Shown here piece after piece: positions 1 through 13,500 of a stretch of DNA of 64,000 bases (position 1 is its first letter; each line of letters starts with the position of its first letter). Source of the DNA: Conchocele bisecta (taxonomy: Eukaryota; Mollusca; Bivalvia; Lucinida; Thyasiridae). A model generated the notes under the pieces. The model was given only the letters and a program-made list of their open reading frames with translations. It did no database searches and was not told the origin of the DNA. Both the position numbers and the translations under genes were made by a program. The DNA lies in NCBI GenBank assembly GCA_029237695.1, contig CM055275.1, positions 5,130,131-5,194,130 on the forward strand, written 5' to 3'.

Positions 1-422
1 GTGGCCATTGCACGATCCTGAAATAAAAATAGAATGTTAATTGGTTGCCACAGTAAAACCTACATGTAATATAAAACATAGGTTGAAGTAAAGGACCTCT
101 GTATAAACTTAGAAATGCATTAAATAAATCTTAAATTATCAGTAATTAAAACAAAAAAATAGACTTTATAGTTTTATTTACTAGATATGATACAGAGGCT
201 CCAGATAAGCTGTGTATTTGCTTAAATACCCAAATAAAATTGCCACATTGTCACATTGCTGTGCGTATTTTGTACTCCCACTTTTGATAATCAATGCATA
301 TTCAGCTAAAATAATTGTGTAAAATACGCAAATAAGCATCTTATCGTAAATATTGTAAATATTTTCATGAGACATTGCACTTCTTCTTAGGCACACATCA
401 CATGGATTGTCTCCATGACTAC
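1..422. other. Intron sequence of the RNF111-like gene with a MITE fragment
   Basis: AT-rich and non-coding. Positions about 194-345 match the TIR family that carries GCTCCAGATAAG and ends in AATACGCA, with other copies near 20356, 25259, 28205 and 28440. The open frame that runs through here on the minus strand is exon 423-654 continuing past its splice donor. I see no RING exon in this stretch. Confidence 0.5.
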
Positions 423-654
423 CTGAGCAGCTGCCGTGTGACCCGTGCCCTCCGTGCACCGAGTGTGGGCCGAGAGGCACGCCCCCGCCATGTGGCCCGT
501 GAGATCCATGACCCACGTGTGACCCGTGGCTGGCATGTCCGTGCGGGCGGTGGGGGTTCGGCATGTGGGGGTGGCAGTGGCCCAGGGGGTGGAGGGAGCC
601 ACACCCGCCCGCCTGTCTATCCGTACACGAGCCCGACTGGCTGCTGTGGAGATG
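423..654 (-). CDS. RNF111/Arkadia-like E3 ligase, His/Gly-rich exon
   Basis: This is the most 3' exon of the gene inside the window. The acceptor is TATTTTATTTCAG before base 654 and the likely donor is TCAG/GTAGTC after base 423 (the donor is the weaker call). It starts in phase 0, as required by the end of exon 3431-3797. It encodes about 77 residues dominated by His, Gly, Ser and Pro with Cys residues (HGSHVGHGSHGPHGGG core). Vertebrate Arkadia has similar His/Pro-rich low-complexity stretches between its SUMO-interaction motifs and its C-terminal RING. Codons here are GC-rich, unlike the surrounding AT-rich intron. The RING domain itself would lie off the left edge, so identity rests on the whole gene rather than on this exon. 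Confidence 0.65.
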
Positions 655-1734
655 CTGAAATAAAATATAGAAACATGAGATAAACGAGGATGGCCGCGGC
701 CCGCATGTCGAGCCCGCCAAGGCATTTGATGGTCTCAGTGTATTTATTAGAAGTTTGATGACCAATAAGCATACAAATTTTCAAGCAAATCTGACTTACG
801 GTTACAGAGATAGTAGGTATGTGAAAAGTGAAAACTTTAACGCAAATTTTGACAGAAACTTTAACGCAAGCTTCTAAGTCATTTGACTGTGACATAGGGG
901 CACAGGGGCCGCATGAGTGGAACACAGAATGAATATATGGATGATGACTAATACAGGCCGTCAAGTGAGGGATTGGTAAAAAAAATATAAGCAAATAGGA
1001 ATTCTGACGGTGAAAAAAATAGGAAAATATAGCCTAAAATAGGAATAAAATGTTATTTTAAGATTTGTTCCACACTTTATGGCCAACCTGACCTTTTAAT
1101 ATTTGTATTGATAATTTGTGTTGTATTGCTCAAAGACTATAACTTATTAATTTAAATTAAGTTATTAATTGCTTCAAGATCAAAAAACAAGATTTTGACA
1201 CACTACTTGTGCTATATTAATTAAAGTAATGTACATATATGTTGGCCGCCATACCTTCAGCCAACCCAATCCACCCTTGTCTTTGTTACACGTATGTTTT
1301 GAAAATATATATATATATTTTTTATTAATGAGCATGCTGTATTAATACATAAATAATAAGCAATTTTAATAATTATTGTTTGTCCTAGTTTCTCGACCAA
1401 TGAAAGAATAGCATTATGTCTCAATTAAACACATGCGACTCTTTCTCCCATATCCACTAAATTTATTCATTAAATTTTCCAATATGTAGACAGTTATATT
1501 TAGATCACGGCTTTTTGTCAGAAATGCAAATAGCATGTATACATGTGTGCTGCAGTGTCAAACGGCCAATAACGTAGTAGTATCCCAAGTCGAAAGTGCG
1601 AATGGGTGAGGCTTGCATTAAAGCAAACATGTGTAGACGAAGAAGGAGGGGCAATCAATAAGTAAGTTATAATTTTTAATAAACTAATTTACATGTATTT
1701 AAAAATTCAATATATGAACCATAACCATCATAGG
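655..1734. other. Intron, no gene seen
   Basis: AT-rich intron of the RNF111-like gene. It carries fragments of dispersed repeats: AACTTTAACGC strings near 835-870, AAAATAGGAAAA strings near 1010-1050 that recur at 2650-2735, and a stretch near 1385-1430 resembling 59830-59885. No exon-like or RNA-gene signal was found. Confidence 0.5.
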
Positions 1735-2200
1735 CGGTGGAACGGGAAAATTATTGGGGCGGGGGTGGGGGCCCAATCGTGAGGGCCCGATTTTTGAAAT
1801 CTAAGAGGCGTGAAATGCTATTTCCTGCATCCTCAGGGCCCAGTGTTGAGGGCCCAAATGGCCCGATGTTGCAAGGGGGGGGGGGGGGGGGTGGGGGGGG
1901 GGGGGGGGGGGGTGGGGTCCGGGTGCATGCTCCACGGTAAATTTTGAAAATGTAAGAGGCGTGAAACGCCATTTCCTGCATTCTCAGGTCCCCGTCTTGA
2001 GGACCCAAAGGGCCTGGATGTTGCTAGGGGGGTCCGGGGGCAAGCTCCCCAAATTTTTTTGAAATCTAAGAGGAGTGAAACGCCATTTCCTGCATTCTCA
2101 GCAAGTTTGAGGATAATACGTGCTTTATTACAGAATTATTTGTGCCCCCCTCCCCAACAAAATTATTGGGGGGGGGGGGGGGGGACACCAAAATCACTTT
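1735..2200. repeat. Tandem units with long poly-G tracts
   Basis: About three diverged copies of a unit containing TAAGAGGCGTGAAAYGCYAT followed by TTTCCTGCATYCTCAG (near 1800-1835, 1950-1988 and 2066-2101) are separated by G tracts. One G-rich run at about 1876-1913 is almost unbroken, and another lies at 2168-2184. The polyproline/polyglycine frames here are consequences of the G runs. The runs can form G-quadruplexes and are likely to be inaccurate in length. Confidence 0.6.
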
Positions 2201-2339
2201 CTAGGTCTGTTATTTTTAGTCACCACATACAATATTAAACTAGGATATAATAATAATTCCTACAGCAATTCGTTTCTAGGAATCAGAGACAGCAGTGTAC
2301 CATCTCCACATATATTGTAGGGCTTAGAATATATAGAAA

Positions 2340-3155
2340 GCTAGTGTTTTCAAACACAGAATGACAAAAGGATAGTATTAAAGCAGCTTACAACCAGGCA
2401 GACATTAGCAGCAATCACATTATAATCATCATTGATGAATTGGTTGAACATTTATTTATAATTTGAACGATGAACTGTTGGAAAATGGCACAGAAAATTG
2501 CCATAGCCATCTAACGCAGTTGAATACTAGTGTTATGCAATAATAGTTGTGTGGCTATGTTACAATGTACAATATTTATCTATATAGTCAATTTCACTGT
2601 CATGCTCATAGTTAAACTGGGGCAAAAAATGTGTGTGGCTTTTCAAAAAGGCCAGAAAATAGGAAAAATAGGAACATTTGGTCAGAAAATAGGAAAAAAT
2701 AGGAATTGCTCAGAAAATAGGAAAAAATAGGATACTTGACGGCCTGCTAATAAGCATGAAGTTTCAAGTCAATGTGACTTAGGACTGCAGAGATATAAGG
2801 TATTTAAAAACTTTAACGCAGATTTCGGACGGACGGATGGACGGACGGGCGGACACCCGGACGTCATTGTGATCACTATGTTTCGCTTTCCGCAAGCGGG
2901 CTCGACAAAAACTGAACAGGGTTCGACACTCAGTTTTTGGCCAGTTTGTATTTGGGCTTTAAATTTTGTGTACTGGAAATTGTGTCGTGTACATGTATAT
3001 GCGATATATTTACGTAGTTAAAAGAAAGCGCATGATTTATGAAAACCCAGAAGTAAAGTAAAGTCGGTATGTTTGAAGCTATTCTATTCGGAGAATGACA
3101 AAAGGGTAGTTAGTATTAAAGCAGCTTACAACCAGGCAGACATTAGCAGCAAATC
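2340..3155. repeat. Dispersed repeat segment with a 70-bp direct duplication
   Basis: The block ACAAAAGG...GTATTAAAGCAGCTTACAACCAGGCAGAC appears near 2357-2412 and again near 3098-3152. Between the copies are three tandem AGAAAATAGGAAAAA units (2650-2735) and a GGACGGACGG tail with a CGCAAGCGGGCTCGACAAAAA end (2825-2913), a layout seen at other repeats here (for example 18900-18980). No gene. Confidence 0.5.
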
Positions 3156-3405
3156 TGTAAATCCGACAAAGAAACTTGTGCTCCCGCACTCGTTTCTTTA
3201 TCGGATTTCCAGAGGTCTCGGGGAAATAAATCCGGTATTTCAAAATGGTAGTGGAATAAACTCTATTTTTTTCATCCTAGGATCCTTGACATCTGTAAAT
3301 CTGACAAAGAAACTTGTAACTTGTGCTCCGCACTCGTTTCTTTATCGTATTTCCACGTGAAATAAATCCGGTATTCAAAATGGTAGTGGAATCAACTCTA
3401 TTTAT
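3156..3405. repeat. Two tandem palindromic units
   Basis: Two copies (about 3156-3276 and 3292-3405) each hold an imperfect hairpin, GACAAAGAAACTTGT against GTTTCTTTATCGGAT, followed by AATAAATCCGGTATT and AATGGTAGTGGAAT. The right end lies only 25 bp from the splice donor of exon 3431-3797. Confidence 0.55.
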
Positions 3406-3430
3406 TTCCTCGTACATTAGGTTCACTTAC

Positions 3431-3797
3431 CCTGGTACATGAGCTCGGCTGCTCTACCTGCTGACCGTGAGAATGCGACGCTGGACAACCATGACCTTGA
3501 CCTTGGAAGCTGTGCAGGTGGCCGTGACCTTGAGACATTGGCGGTGCGAGTGAATGTGGCACCCAGGGCCACGCGGGGATCGTCGGGAGCATGGACGGAG
3601 TCGTTACGGCGACCTGAGACGGCTCGGTAGATTGGTTTGTGACTGTGGCGACGTCGGGCGATTGTCGAGCCACCGAGTCGATGCTGGACGCGGACGTTGT
3701 TGACGCCGTCATGCTGTTTTCATCGCAGTCGTCAGATTCGGTGAGATCCACGACGACCGTCGCTCGACCATTCGGGTCTTGGCGACGTCGCTGAGGT
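3431..3797 (-). CDS. RNF111/Arkadia-like E3 ligase, exon with VVVDLT SUMO-interaction motif
   Basis: The acceptor is AATTCTAG before 3797 and the donor is a consensus AGG/GTAAGT after 3431. The exon supplies one base to finish the Arg codon left open by exon 16317-17790, then 122 codons, ending in phase 0. It encodes a basic start (PQRRRQDPNG), then ATVVVDLTESDDCDE (VVVDLT codons at 3740-3757). This closely parallels the VVDLT SUMO-interaction motif with acidic tail of vertebrate Arkadia. A Ser/Thr-rich linker follows, then a Pro-rich and His/Gly/Gln-rich part (GHGHLHSFQGQGHG). The order of SIM, Ser/Thr linker and His-rich segment is the same as in RNF111. No catalytic domain lies in this exon. 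Confidence 0.8.
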
Positions 3798-4879
3798 CTA
3801 GAATTAGTTTTTTTGTTTGATTATTGGTGATTAACGGCCTATCGACAGCTAAGGTCATTTAGGTATGATGCATTGAAATATTGAAGTGATCCATCAAGGG
3901 ATATAGAAGTTATGACGGAAATGTGAACTCCGGCAAACTTTTCAATATGTGAAAAAATTAAAACTTGTGAAGGTCAAATGGTCAAGGTCAGCATGATGCT
4001 GAGGGCAGCATGGATGCGTGGATGCTGTAACTTGCTGTTCACAGGTATGTTATGTTGAAATGTTTAAGCAAACTTTCAAGAGATATAGAAGTTATAACAT
4101 AATTGAGAACCTCGGGCGAACTTCTTGATGTGCCAGAGATACGGACACAGTGCAAACACTACCGAGACCGGGGGGCATAAAAACGTGTTCGTTTATTCTT
4201 AAGGATGTTTGTTTGTTTGATTATTGGTGTTTGATGTTGTCCAGTCGATTATTGATGGCTGAGACAACATCATTAATACACCGAGAAACCAAACTCCTAG
4301 AGACACCGTGGATGTCGTCAGCCTCGGAGTAGAACTAACCCTTCGCCAGGAAGGGGCCAAGTGGCTTTTGTGTGGTATGGACCTGGAACCAGGTCGGGTT
4401 ATTCTAATTTCAGGGCTGAATATATATTTTTTTCGATGTAAATATTCTGTTCTGATTTTGGGACCCCCCTTCCCCAATGCAGCAGGATGAATACGTGATC
4501 GAACCAGTTGGCCAGGCCTTACATGACCTTAACCTGTTGTATACATGTAGCTTTCTGGAATAATATTTATAGCACGATGTTGTCATATCTGGCTATAATG
4601 TATTGCACCACATTGTAATACATTTTCTGTCATATTATTTGCTGTATGTGTCAAACGGTCGAAACTGTAAGATGGCTGTACATACAAAGATGGCGGAGAT
4701 GGCAACTCGAAGTACCATATAGCATACAGTAACAAAAATAAATGTTGTTTTCTGAAAATGTTCTGGAAATGGCTGCGAACATTAGACGGACATGGGTAAT
4801 ATTCCTAATATGACAACAAATTACATATATATTACTTTTGAAAGTTATTTGATTTTTGTTTTCATCCATTTCACCCCTA
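3798..4879. other. Intron with SINE-like fragments
   Basis: Two pieces resemble a molluscan SINE body: TTTGTTTGATTATTGGTG...TTAACGGCCTA...AAGGTCATTTAGG (about 3811-3862) and TGTTTGTTTGATTATTGGTG onward (about 4205-4275). At 4360-4470 lies a module with GGTATGGACCTGGAACCAGG and GGGCTGAATATATA, which recurs inverted at 15890-16020 and 16200-16290. No exon seen. Confidence 0.5.
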
Positions 4880-7488
4880 CAATTATAGTGAATCACTCCT
4901 CCTTAAATCAAATTATATCAACCTGCATTTGCTGGCTAACTGATCAGAAGCTAAAATTACAGTGAGTAACTACTCCATAAGCCACGTTATATGAGGCTGC
5001 ATTTTTTGGGATAACTGATAAGCATCTACAACAGGGTTGGCAATTTCCCGGGAAATAAGAGTATTTCCCAGGACGGCGGGAAATACCGGGAAATATGAAT
5101 CTTGGTTGCCTTTTTCATTCCAAAATGTCAAGATGAGTCTCTATATTCCCCTATATCTACTATGGTTTATATCTGTGTAGACTGATAAGCCTACAGGTAA
5201 AACATTCTGCGATAAAAAAATAAATAATAAGTTTATTTAGAGAAAAAAAACATCAATATTTTCTATAAAATTTTCTTCCCTATATACAAGTCTATGTAGT
5301 ATTTACCAATTGTCTATTTTATTGTATATGAGAACACCCCTCATTACTATACATGTAGCAACCTGCAACTAATAAAAGATGGTTTTGGAATTTTGAGAAA
5401 ATCCCTGTTGATAACAGGGATAATCCATGTACAGTGTAAGTGTAATTGTTTTACAACTTCACATGACCATATACAGACCACCTGGGTTCTTATTATACAG
5501 TACAACACTAAAGGTGTGAGAGAAGGCTGACAATTAACAGCCTGTTGTCATAGTCTGATGGTTTATTAAAGTATATTAAAGTACATGCAAATAAGTAGAC
5601 ATTAGTAGGCTTTTGGCTAATTTTAACGATTTTAGGTATTGTATCTCGTACGTACCATCATGGCCCAGTCTTCACGTTAAATAAATGTCATAATAATAAT
5701 GCAAATAAGTAATACAAATGCAAAGCATAAAACAACAGTACATTGTCAGTCATATAAGACTTGTAAGAGACTGTGTATGCACATCTTGCATGCTAAGATC
5801 ATTTATTCTCATTTCTTGATACCGAATATTAGTGTGGGAGAAGGTTGACAATTAACAGCCTGTTGTCTAAACATAGTCTGATTATGATGACGTTATCCTT
5901 GTGAATTGTATCTAGCAGATACTCAGATGCTTCCTAAAAAATGAAGAAGTAATTTACAAAAAAATAATACAACCAAAATATAAATGTCATGGTTGCCAAA
6001 TATTCCACCTGATGAGTACCCCTAGTTGGGAATGAAACAGATCTATACATTGTAATTAACCCCTATATCTAATTATTATTAAGTTGTTGATTGTTTAATT
6101 AACTATTACTGAGCTTAAAACTTAATTTAAATAACTTTAATTATCAAATAATAACATCAAAATTCATATTTCCTGGTATTTCCCACTTTGGGGAGTATTT
6201 CCCGGCCGGGAATTCCCGCCCCCGGTATTTCCCGGCCAACCCTAATCTACAATACCGTTATATTAGGCTGCATTTGTTGGGCTAACTGATTAATAGCTAT
6301 AAGTATAGTGAGTCACTGCTCTATAAGCCACGTTATATCAGGCTGCATTTGCTGCACTAAAAGTATAGTGAGTCACTGCTCTATAAGCCACGTTATATCA
6401 GGCTGCATTTGCTGCACTAACTGATCAGTAGGTACAAGTATAGTGAGTCACTACTCTATAAGCCACGTTATATCAGACTGCATTTGCTGGACTAACTGAT
6501 CAGTAGGTACAAGTATAGTGAGTCACTACTCTATAAGCCACGTTATATCAGACTGCATTTGCTGCACTAACTGATCAACAGCTACAAGTATAGTGAGTCA
6601 CTACTCTATAAGCCACGTTATATCAGACTGCATTTGCTGCACTAACTGATCAACAGCTACAAGTATAGTGAGTCACTACTCTATAAGCCACGTTATATCA
6701 GACTGCATTTGCTGCACTAACTGATCAACAGGTACAAGTATAGTGAGTCACTACTCTATAAGCCACGTTATATCAGACTGCATTTGCTGCACTAACTGAT
6801 CAACAGGTACAAGTATAGTGAGTCACTGCTCTATAAGCCACGTTATATCAGGCTGCATTTGCTGCACTAACTGATCAACAGGTACAAGTATAGTGAGTCA
6901 CTACTCTATAAGCCACGTTATATCAGGCTGCATTTGCTGCACTAACTGATCAACAGGTACAAGTATAGTGAGTCACTACTCTATAAGCCACGTTATATCA
7001 GGCTGCATTTGCTGCACTAACTGATCAACAGCTACAAGTATAGTGAGTCACTACTCTATAAGCCACGTTATATCAGGCTGCATTTGCTGCACTAACTGAT
7101 CAACAGGTACAAGTATAGTGAGTCACTACTCTATAAGCCACGTTATATCAGGCTGCATTTGCTGCACTAACTGATCAACAGGTACAAGTATAGTGAGTCA
7201 CTACTCTATAAGCCACGTTATATCAGACTGCATTTGCTGGACTAACTGATCAACAGCTACAAGTATAGTGAGTCACTACTCTATAAGCCACGTTATATCA
7301 GGCTGCATTTGCTGGACAAACTGATCAACAGCTACAAGTATAGTGAGTCACTACTCTATAAGCACAAGTTATATCATGCCTTTTGCATTTCTGAGCAAAC
7401 TGTCAACACTACCAAGTTATAACTGAGTCACTAGCTATAAGCACGTTATATCAGCTGGCAGTGCTGGACTAACTGATTCAACAGCTAC

Positions 7489-7524
<36 letters not shown>

Positions 7525-10500
7525 AAATGATCACAACTCTATAAGCACTTATATCAGACTGCATTTGCTGGACTAACTGATCAAAAACAGCACAAGTATG
7601 TGAGTCACTACTCTAGCCAGTTATATCAGACTGCATGCTGGACCTAACTGATTTCAACGATAACAGTATAGTGTGTATTTACTCTATAAGCCACGTTATC
7701 AGCTGCATTTGCTGCATCTAAACTGTCAACAGCTACAAGTATAGTGAGTCACTACTCTATAAGCCACGTTATCAGACTGCATTTGCTGGACTACTGATCA
7801 ACAGCTACAAGTATAGTGAGTCACTACTCTATATGCCACGTTATATCAGACTGCATTTTGCTGACTACTAGTATAGTGAGTCATATCTATAAGCCTCGTA
7901 TCAGCTGTACTATGTGAGCTACAACTACTCTATAGCAGATATCAGCTATTTGCGGGACTAACTGATCAACGCTACAAGTATAGTGAGTTCACTCTTTCTA
8001 TAAGCAGTATATCAGACTCATTTGCTGACTAACTGATCAAAGCTACAAGTATATGACATACCTATAAGCCAGTATATCAGGCTGATTTGTGACTAACTGA
8101 TCAACACTACAAGTATAGTGAGTCACTCTATAAGCCACGTTATATCAGGACTGCATTTGCTGACTAACTGATCAACAGCTACAAGTATAGTCAGTCACTA
8201 CTCTATAAGCCACGTTATATCAGACTGCATTTGCTGAACTAACTGATCAACAGCTACAAGTATAGTGAGTCACTACTCTATAAGCCACGTTATATCAGGC
8301 TGCATTTGCTGGACTAACTGATCAACAGCTACAAGTATAGTGAGTCACTACTCTATAAGCCACGTTATATCAGACTGCATTTGCTGCACTAACTGATCAA
8401 CAGCTACAAGTATAGTGAGTCACTACTCTATAAGCCACGTTATATCAGGCTGCATTTGTTGGGCTAACTGATTAATAGCTATAAGTATAGTGAGTCACTA
8501 CTCTATAAGCCACATTATATCAGGCTGCATTTGTTGGGCTAACTGATTAATAGCTATAAGTATAGTGAGTCACTGCTCCATAAGCCACGTTATATCAGGC
8601 TGCATTTGCTGGACTAACTGATCAACAGCTACAAGTATAGTGAGTCACTACTCCATAAGCCACGTTATATCAGGCTGCATTTGCTGCACTAACTGATCAG
8701 CAGGTACAAGTATAGTGAGTCACTACTCCATAAGCCACGTTATATCAGACTGCATTTGCTGCACTAACTGATCAGCAGGTACAAGTATAGTGAGTCACTA
8801 CTCTATAAGCCACGTTATATCAGGCTGCATTTGCTGCACTAACTGATCAGCAGGTACAAGTATAGTGAGTCACTACTACTAGCCACGTTATAATCAGGCT
8901 GCATTTGCTGCACTAACTGATCAACAGGTACAAGTATAGTGAGTCACTACTCTATAAGCCACGTTATATCAGGCTGCATTTGCTGCACTAACTGATCAGT
9001 AGGTACAAGTATAGTGAGTCACTACTCTATAAGCCACGTTATATCAGGCAGCATTTGCTGGACTAACTGATCAACAGCTACAAGTATAGTGAGTCACTAC
9101 TCTATAAGCCACGTTATATCAGACTGCATTTGCTGCACTAACTGATCAACAGCTACAAGTATAGTGAGTCACTACTCTATAAGCCACGTTATATCAGGCT
9201 GCATTTGCTGGACTAACTGATCAACAGCTACAAGTATAGTGAGTCACTACTCCATAAGCCACGTTATATCAGGCTGCATTTGCTGCACTAATATGATCAG
9301 CAGGTACTAAGTATAGTGAGTCACTACATCCATAAGCCACGTTATATCAGGCTGCATTTGCTGCACTAACTGATCAGCAGGTACAAGTATAGTGAGTCAC
9401 TACTCCATAAGCCACGTTATATCAGCTGCATTATAAGCCAGTTATATCAGCTGCATTTGCTGCACTAACTGATCAACAGCTACAAGTATAGTGAGTCACT
9501 ACTCTATAAGCCACGTTATATCAGGCTGCATTTGCTGCACTAACTGATCAACAGCTACAAGTATAGTGAGTCACTACTCTATAAGCCACGTTATATCAGG
9601 CTGCATTTGCTGGACTAACTGATCAGTAGGTACAAGTATAGTGAGTCACTACTCTATAAGCCACGTTATATCAGCTGCATTTGCTGGACTACTGATCAGT
9701 GGGGGGGAGTAGCTACAAGTATAGTGAGTCACTACTCTATAAGCCACGTTATATCAGGCTGCATTTGCTGGACTGGACTGTAGATCACTAGCTACAAGTA
9801 TAGGTGCAGCTGACTACTAACGTATAAGCCATCGTTATATCAGACTGCATTTGCTGGACTAACTGATCACAGCTACAAGTATGTGAGTCACTAGTCTAAG
9901 CCACGTATATCAGGCTGCATTTGCTGGCTAATGATAAAACCACAAAGTTATATGAGTCACTACTATAAGCCACATAATCAGCTGCATTTGCTGGACTAAC
10001 TGATCAACAGCTACAAGTATAGTGAGTCACTACTCCATTAAGCCACGTTATATCAGACTGCATTTGCTAGCACTTATACTGATCAACAGCTAACCAGTAT
10101 AGTGAGTCACTACTCTATAAGCCACGTTATATCAGGCTGCATTTGCTGGCTAACTGATCAACAGGTACAATAGTGAGCACTACTTAGCCACGTAATATCA
10201 CTGCATTTGCTGCACTAACTGATCAAGGTACAATATAGTGATCACTACTATAAACGTTATATCAGGCTGCATTTGCTGACTAACTGATCAACAGGTACAA
10301 GTATAGTGAGTCACACTCTATAGCCACGTATATCAGCTGCATGCTGACCTACTGATTCTGTTTAGTAAGGTATAGTGAGTCACTACTCTATAACCACGTT
10401 ATATCAGCTGATTTGCTGCTAACTGATCAACAGGTACAAGTATAGTGAGTCACTACTCTATAAGCCACGTTATATCAGGCTGCATTTGCTGGACTAATGA

Positions 10501-13500
10501 TCAACAGCTACAAGTATCGTGATCACTACTCTATAAGCCACGTTATATCAGGCTGCATTTGCTGCACTAACTGATCACAGCTACAGTATTATGAGTCACT
10601 AATCTCAACAGCACGTGATATCAGCCTTGCATTTCTGCACTAACTGACATACAAGATAGGCACTACTTAAGCCCCGTTATCAGGTGCATTTGCTGGACTA
10701 AGGTATCAACGTACAAGATAGTGAGTCACTACTCCTAATTAAGCACGTATAATCAGCTGCATATAGCCACGTTATATCAGGCTGCATTTGCTGCACTAAA
10801 CTGATCAACAGGTACAAGTATAGTGAGTCACTACTCTATAAGCCACGTTATATCAGGCTGCATTTGCTGCACTAACTGATCAACAGCTACAAGTATAGTG
10901 AGTCACTACTCTATAAGCCACGTTATATCAGGCTGCATTTGCTGGCACTAACTGATCAACAGCTACAAGTATAGTGAGTCACTACTCTATAAGCCACGTT
11001 ATATCAGGCTGCATTTGCTGGACTAACTGATCAGTAGGTACAAGTATAGTGAGTCACTACTCTATAAGCCACGTTATACAGGCTGCAGCATGCTAGGACT
11101 ACTGATCAACAGAGCTACAAGTATAGTGAGTCACTACTGTATAACTTATATCAGGCTGCATTTGGCTGGACTAACTGATCAACAGGTACAATATAGTGAG
11201 TCAACTCTATAAGCCACGTTATATCAGGCTGCATTTGCTGGACTAACTGATCAGTAGGTACAAGTATAGTGAGTCACTACTCTATAAGCCACGTTATATC
11301 AGGCTGCATTTGCTGGACTAACTGATCAACAGCTACAAGTATAGTGAGTCACTACTCTATAAGCCACGTTATATCAGGCTGCATTTGCTGGACTAACTGA
11401 TCAACAGCTACAAGTATAGTGAGTCACTACTCTATAAGCCACGTTATATCAGGCTGCATTTGCTGCACTAACTGATCAACAGGTACAAGTATAGTGATCA
11501 ATACTCTAGCCACGTTATATCAACGCATGCTGCACTAACGATCAGCAGCTACAAGTAGTGAGTCACTACTCTATAAGCCACTTATATCAGGCTGCATTTG
11601 CTGCACTAACTGATCAACAGCTACAAGTATAGTTGAGTCACTACTCCATAAGCCACGTTATATCAGACTGCATTTGCTGCACTAACTGATCAACAGCTAC
11701 AAGTATAGTGAGTCACTACTCTATAAGCCACGTTATATCAGGCTGCATTTGCTGGACTAACTGATCAACAGCTACAAGTATAGTGAGTCACTACTCTATA
11801 AGCCACGTTATATCAGGCTGCATTTGCTGCACTAACTGATCAGTAGGTACAAGTATAGTGAGTCACTACTCTATAAGCCACGTTATATCAGGCAGCATTT
11901 GCTGGACTAACTGATCAACAGCTACAAGTATAGTGAGTCACTACTCTATAAGCCACGTTATATCAACTGCATTTGCTGCACTAACTGATCACAGCTACAA
12001 GTATAGTGACATACTCTATAAGCCACGTATATCAGGCTGCATTTGCTGGACTAACTGATCAACAGCTACAAGTATAGTGAGTCACTACTCCATAAGCCAC
12101 GTTATATCAGGCTGCATTTGCTGCACTAACTGATCAGCAGGTACAAGTATAGTGAGTCACTACTCCATAAGCCACGTTATATCAGGCTGCATTTGCTGCA
12201 CTAACTGATCAGCAGGTACAAGTATAGTGAGTCACTACTCCATAAGCCACGTTATATCAGGCTGCATTATAAGCCACGTTATATCAGGCTGCATTTGCTG
12301 CACTAACTGATCAACAGCTACAAGTATAGTGAGTCACTACTCTATAAGCCACGTTATATCAGGCTGCATTTGCTGCACTAACTGATCAACAGCTACAAGT
12401 ATAGTGAGTCACTACTCTATAAGCCACGTTATATCAGGCTGCATTTGCTGGACTAACTGATCAGTAGGTACAAGTATAGTGAGTCACTACTCTATAAGCC
12501 ACGTTATATCAGGCTGCATTTGCTGGACTAACTGATCAGTAGGCACAAGTATAGTGAGTCACTACTCTATAAGCCACGTTATATCAGGCTGCATTTGCTG
12601 GACTAACTGATCAACAGGTACAAGTATAGTGAGTCACTACTGTATAAGCCACGTTATATCAGGCTGCATTTGCTGGACTAACTGATCAACAGGTACAAGT
12701 ATAGTGAGTCACTACTCTATAAGCCTCGTTATATCAGCTGCATTTGCTGGACAACTGATCATAGTACAAGTAGTGAGTCACTACTCTATAAGCAAGTTAT
12801 ATCAGGCTGCATTTGCTGGCTAACTGATCAACAGGTACAAGTATAGTGAGTCACTACTCTATAAGCCACGTTATATCAGGCTGCATTTGCTGGACTAACT
12901 GATCAACAGCTACAAGTATAGTGATCATATCTATAAGCCACTTTTTATCAGGCTGCATTTGCTGCACTAACTGATCAACAGGTACAAGTATAGTGAGTCA
13001 ATACTCTATAAGCCACGTTATATCAGACTGCATTTGCTGCACTAACTGATCAGCAGCTACAAGTATAGTGAGTCACTACTCTATAAGCCACGTTATATCA
13101 GACTGCATTTGCTGCACTAACTGATCAACAGCTACAAGTATAGTGAGTCACTACTCCATAAGCCACGTTATATCAGACTGCATTTGCTGCACTAACTGAT
13201 CAACAGCTACAAGTATAGTGAGTCACTACTCTATAAGCCATGTTATATCAGGCTGCATTTGCTGGACTAACTGATCAACAGCTACAAGTATAGTGAGTCA
13301 CTACTCTATAAGCCACGTTATATCAGACTGCATTTGCTGGCTAACTGATCAAACAGGTACAAGTATATGAGTCACTACTCTAAGCCACGTTATATCAGAC
13401 TGCATTTGCTGCACTAACTGATCAACAGCTACAAGTATAGTGAGTCACTACTCTATAAGCCACGTTATATCAGACTGCATTTGCTGCACTAACTGATCAA

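Noticed and set aside
181..765. Single long minus-strand frame as a complete 194-residue gene
   Set aside because: Only 423-654 has splice-site borders, matching phase and GC-rich content; the remainder is intron read-through.
1751..2008. Proline-rich minus-strand protein
   Set aside because: The polyproline run is the complement of a poly-G tract within a tandem repeat; no other support.
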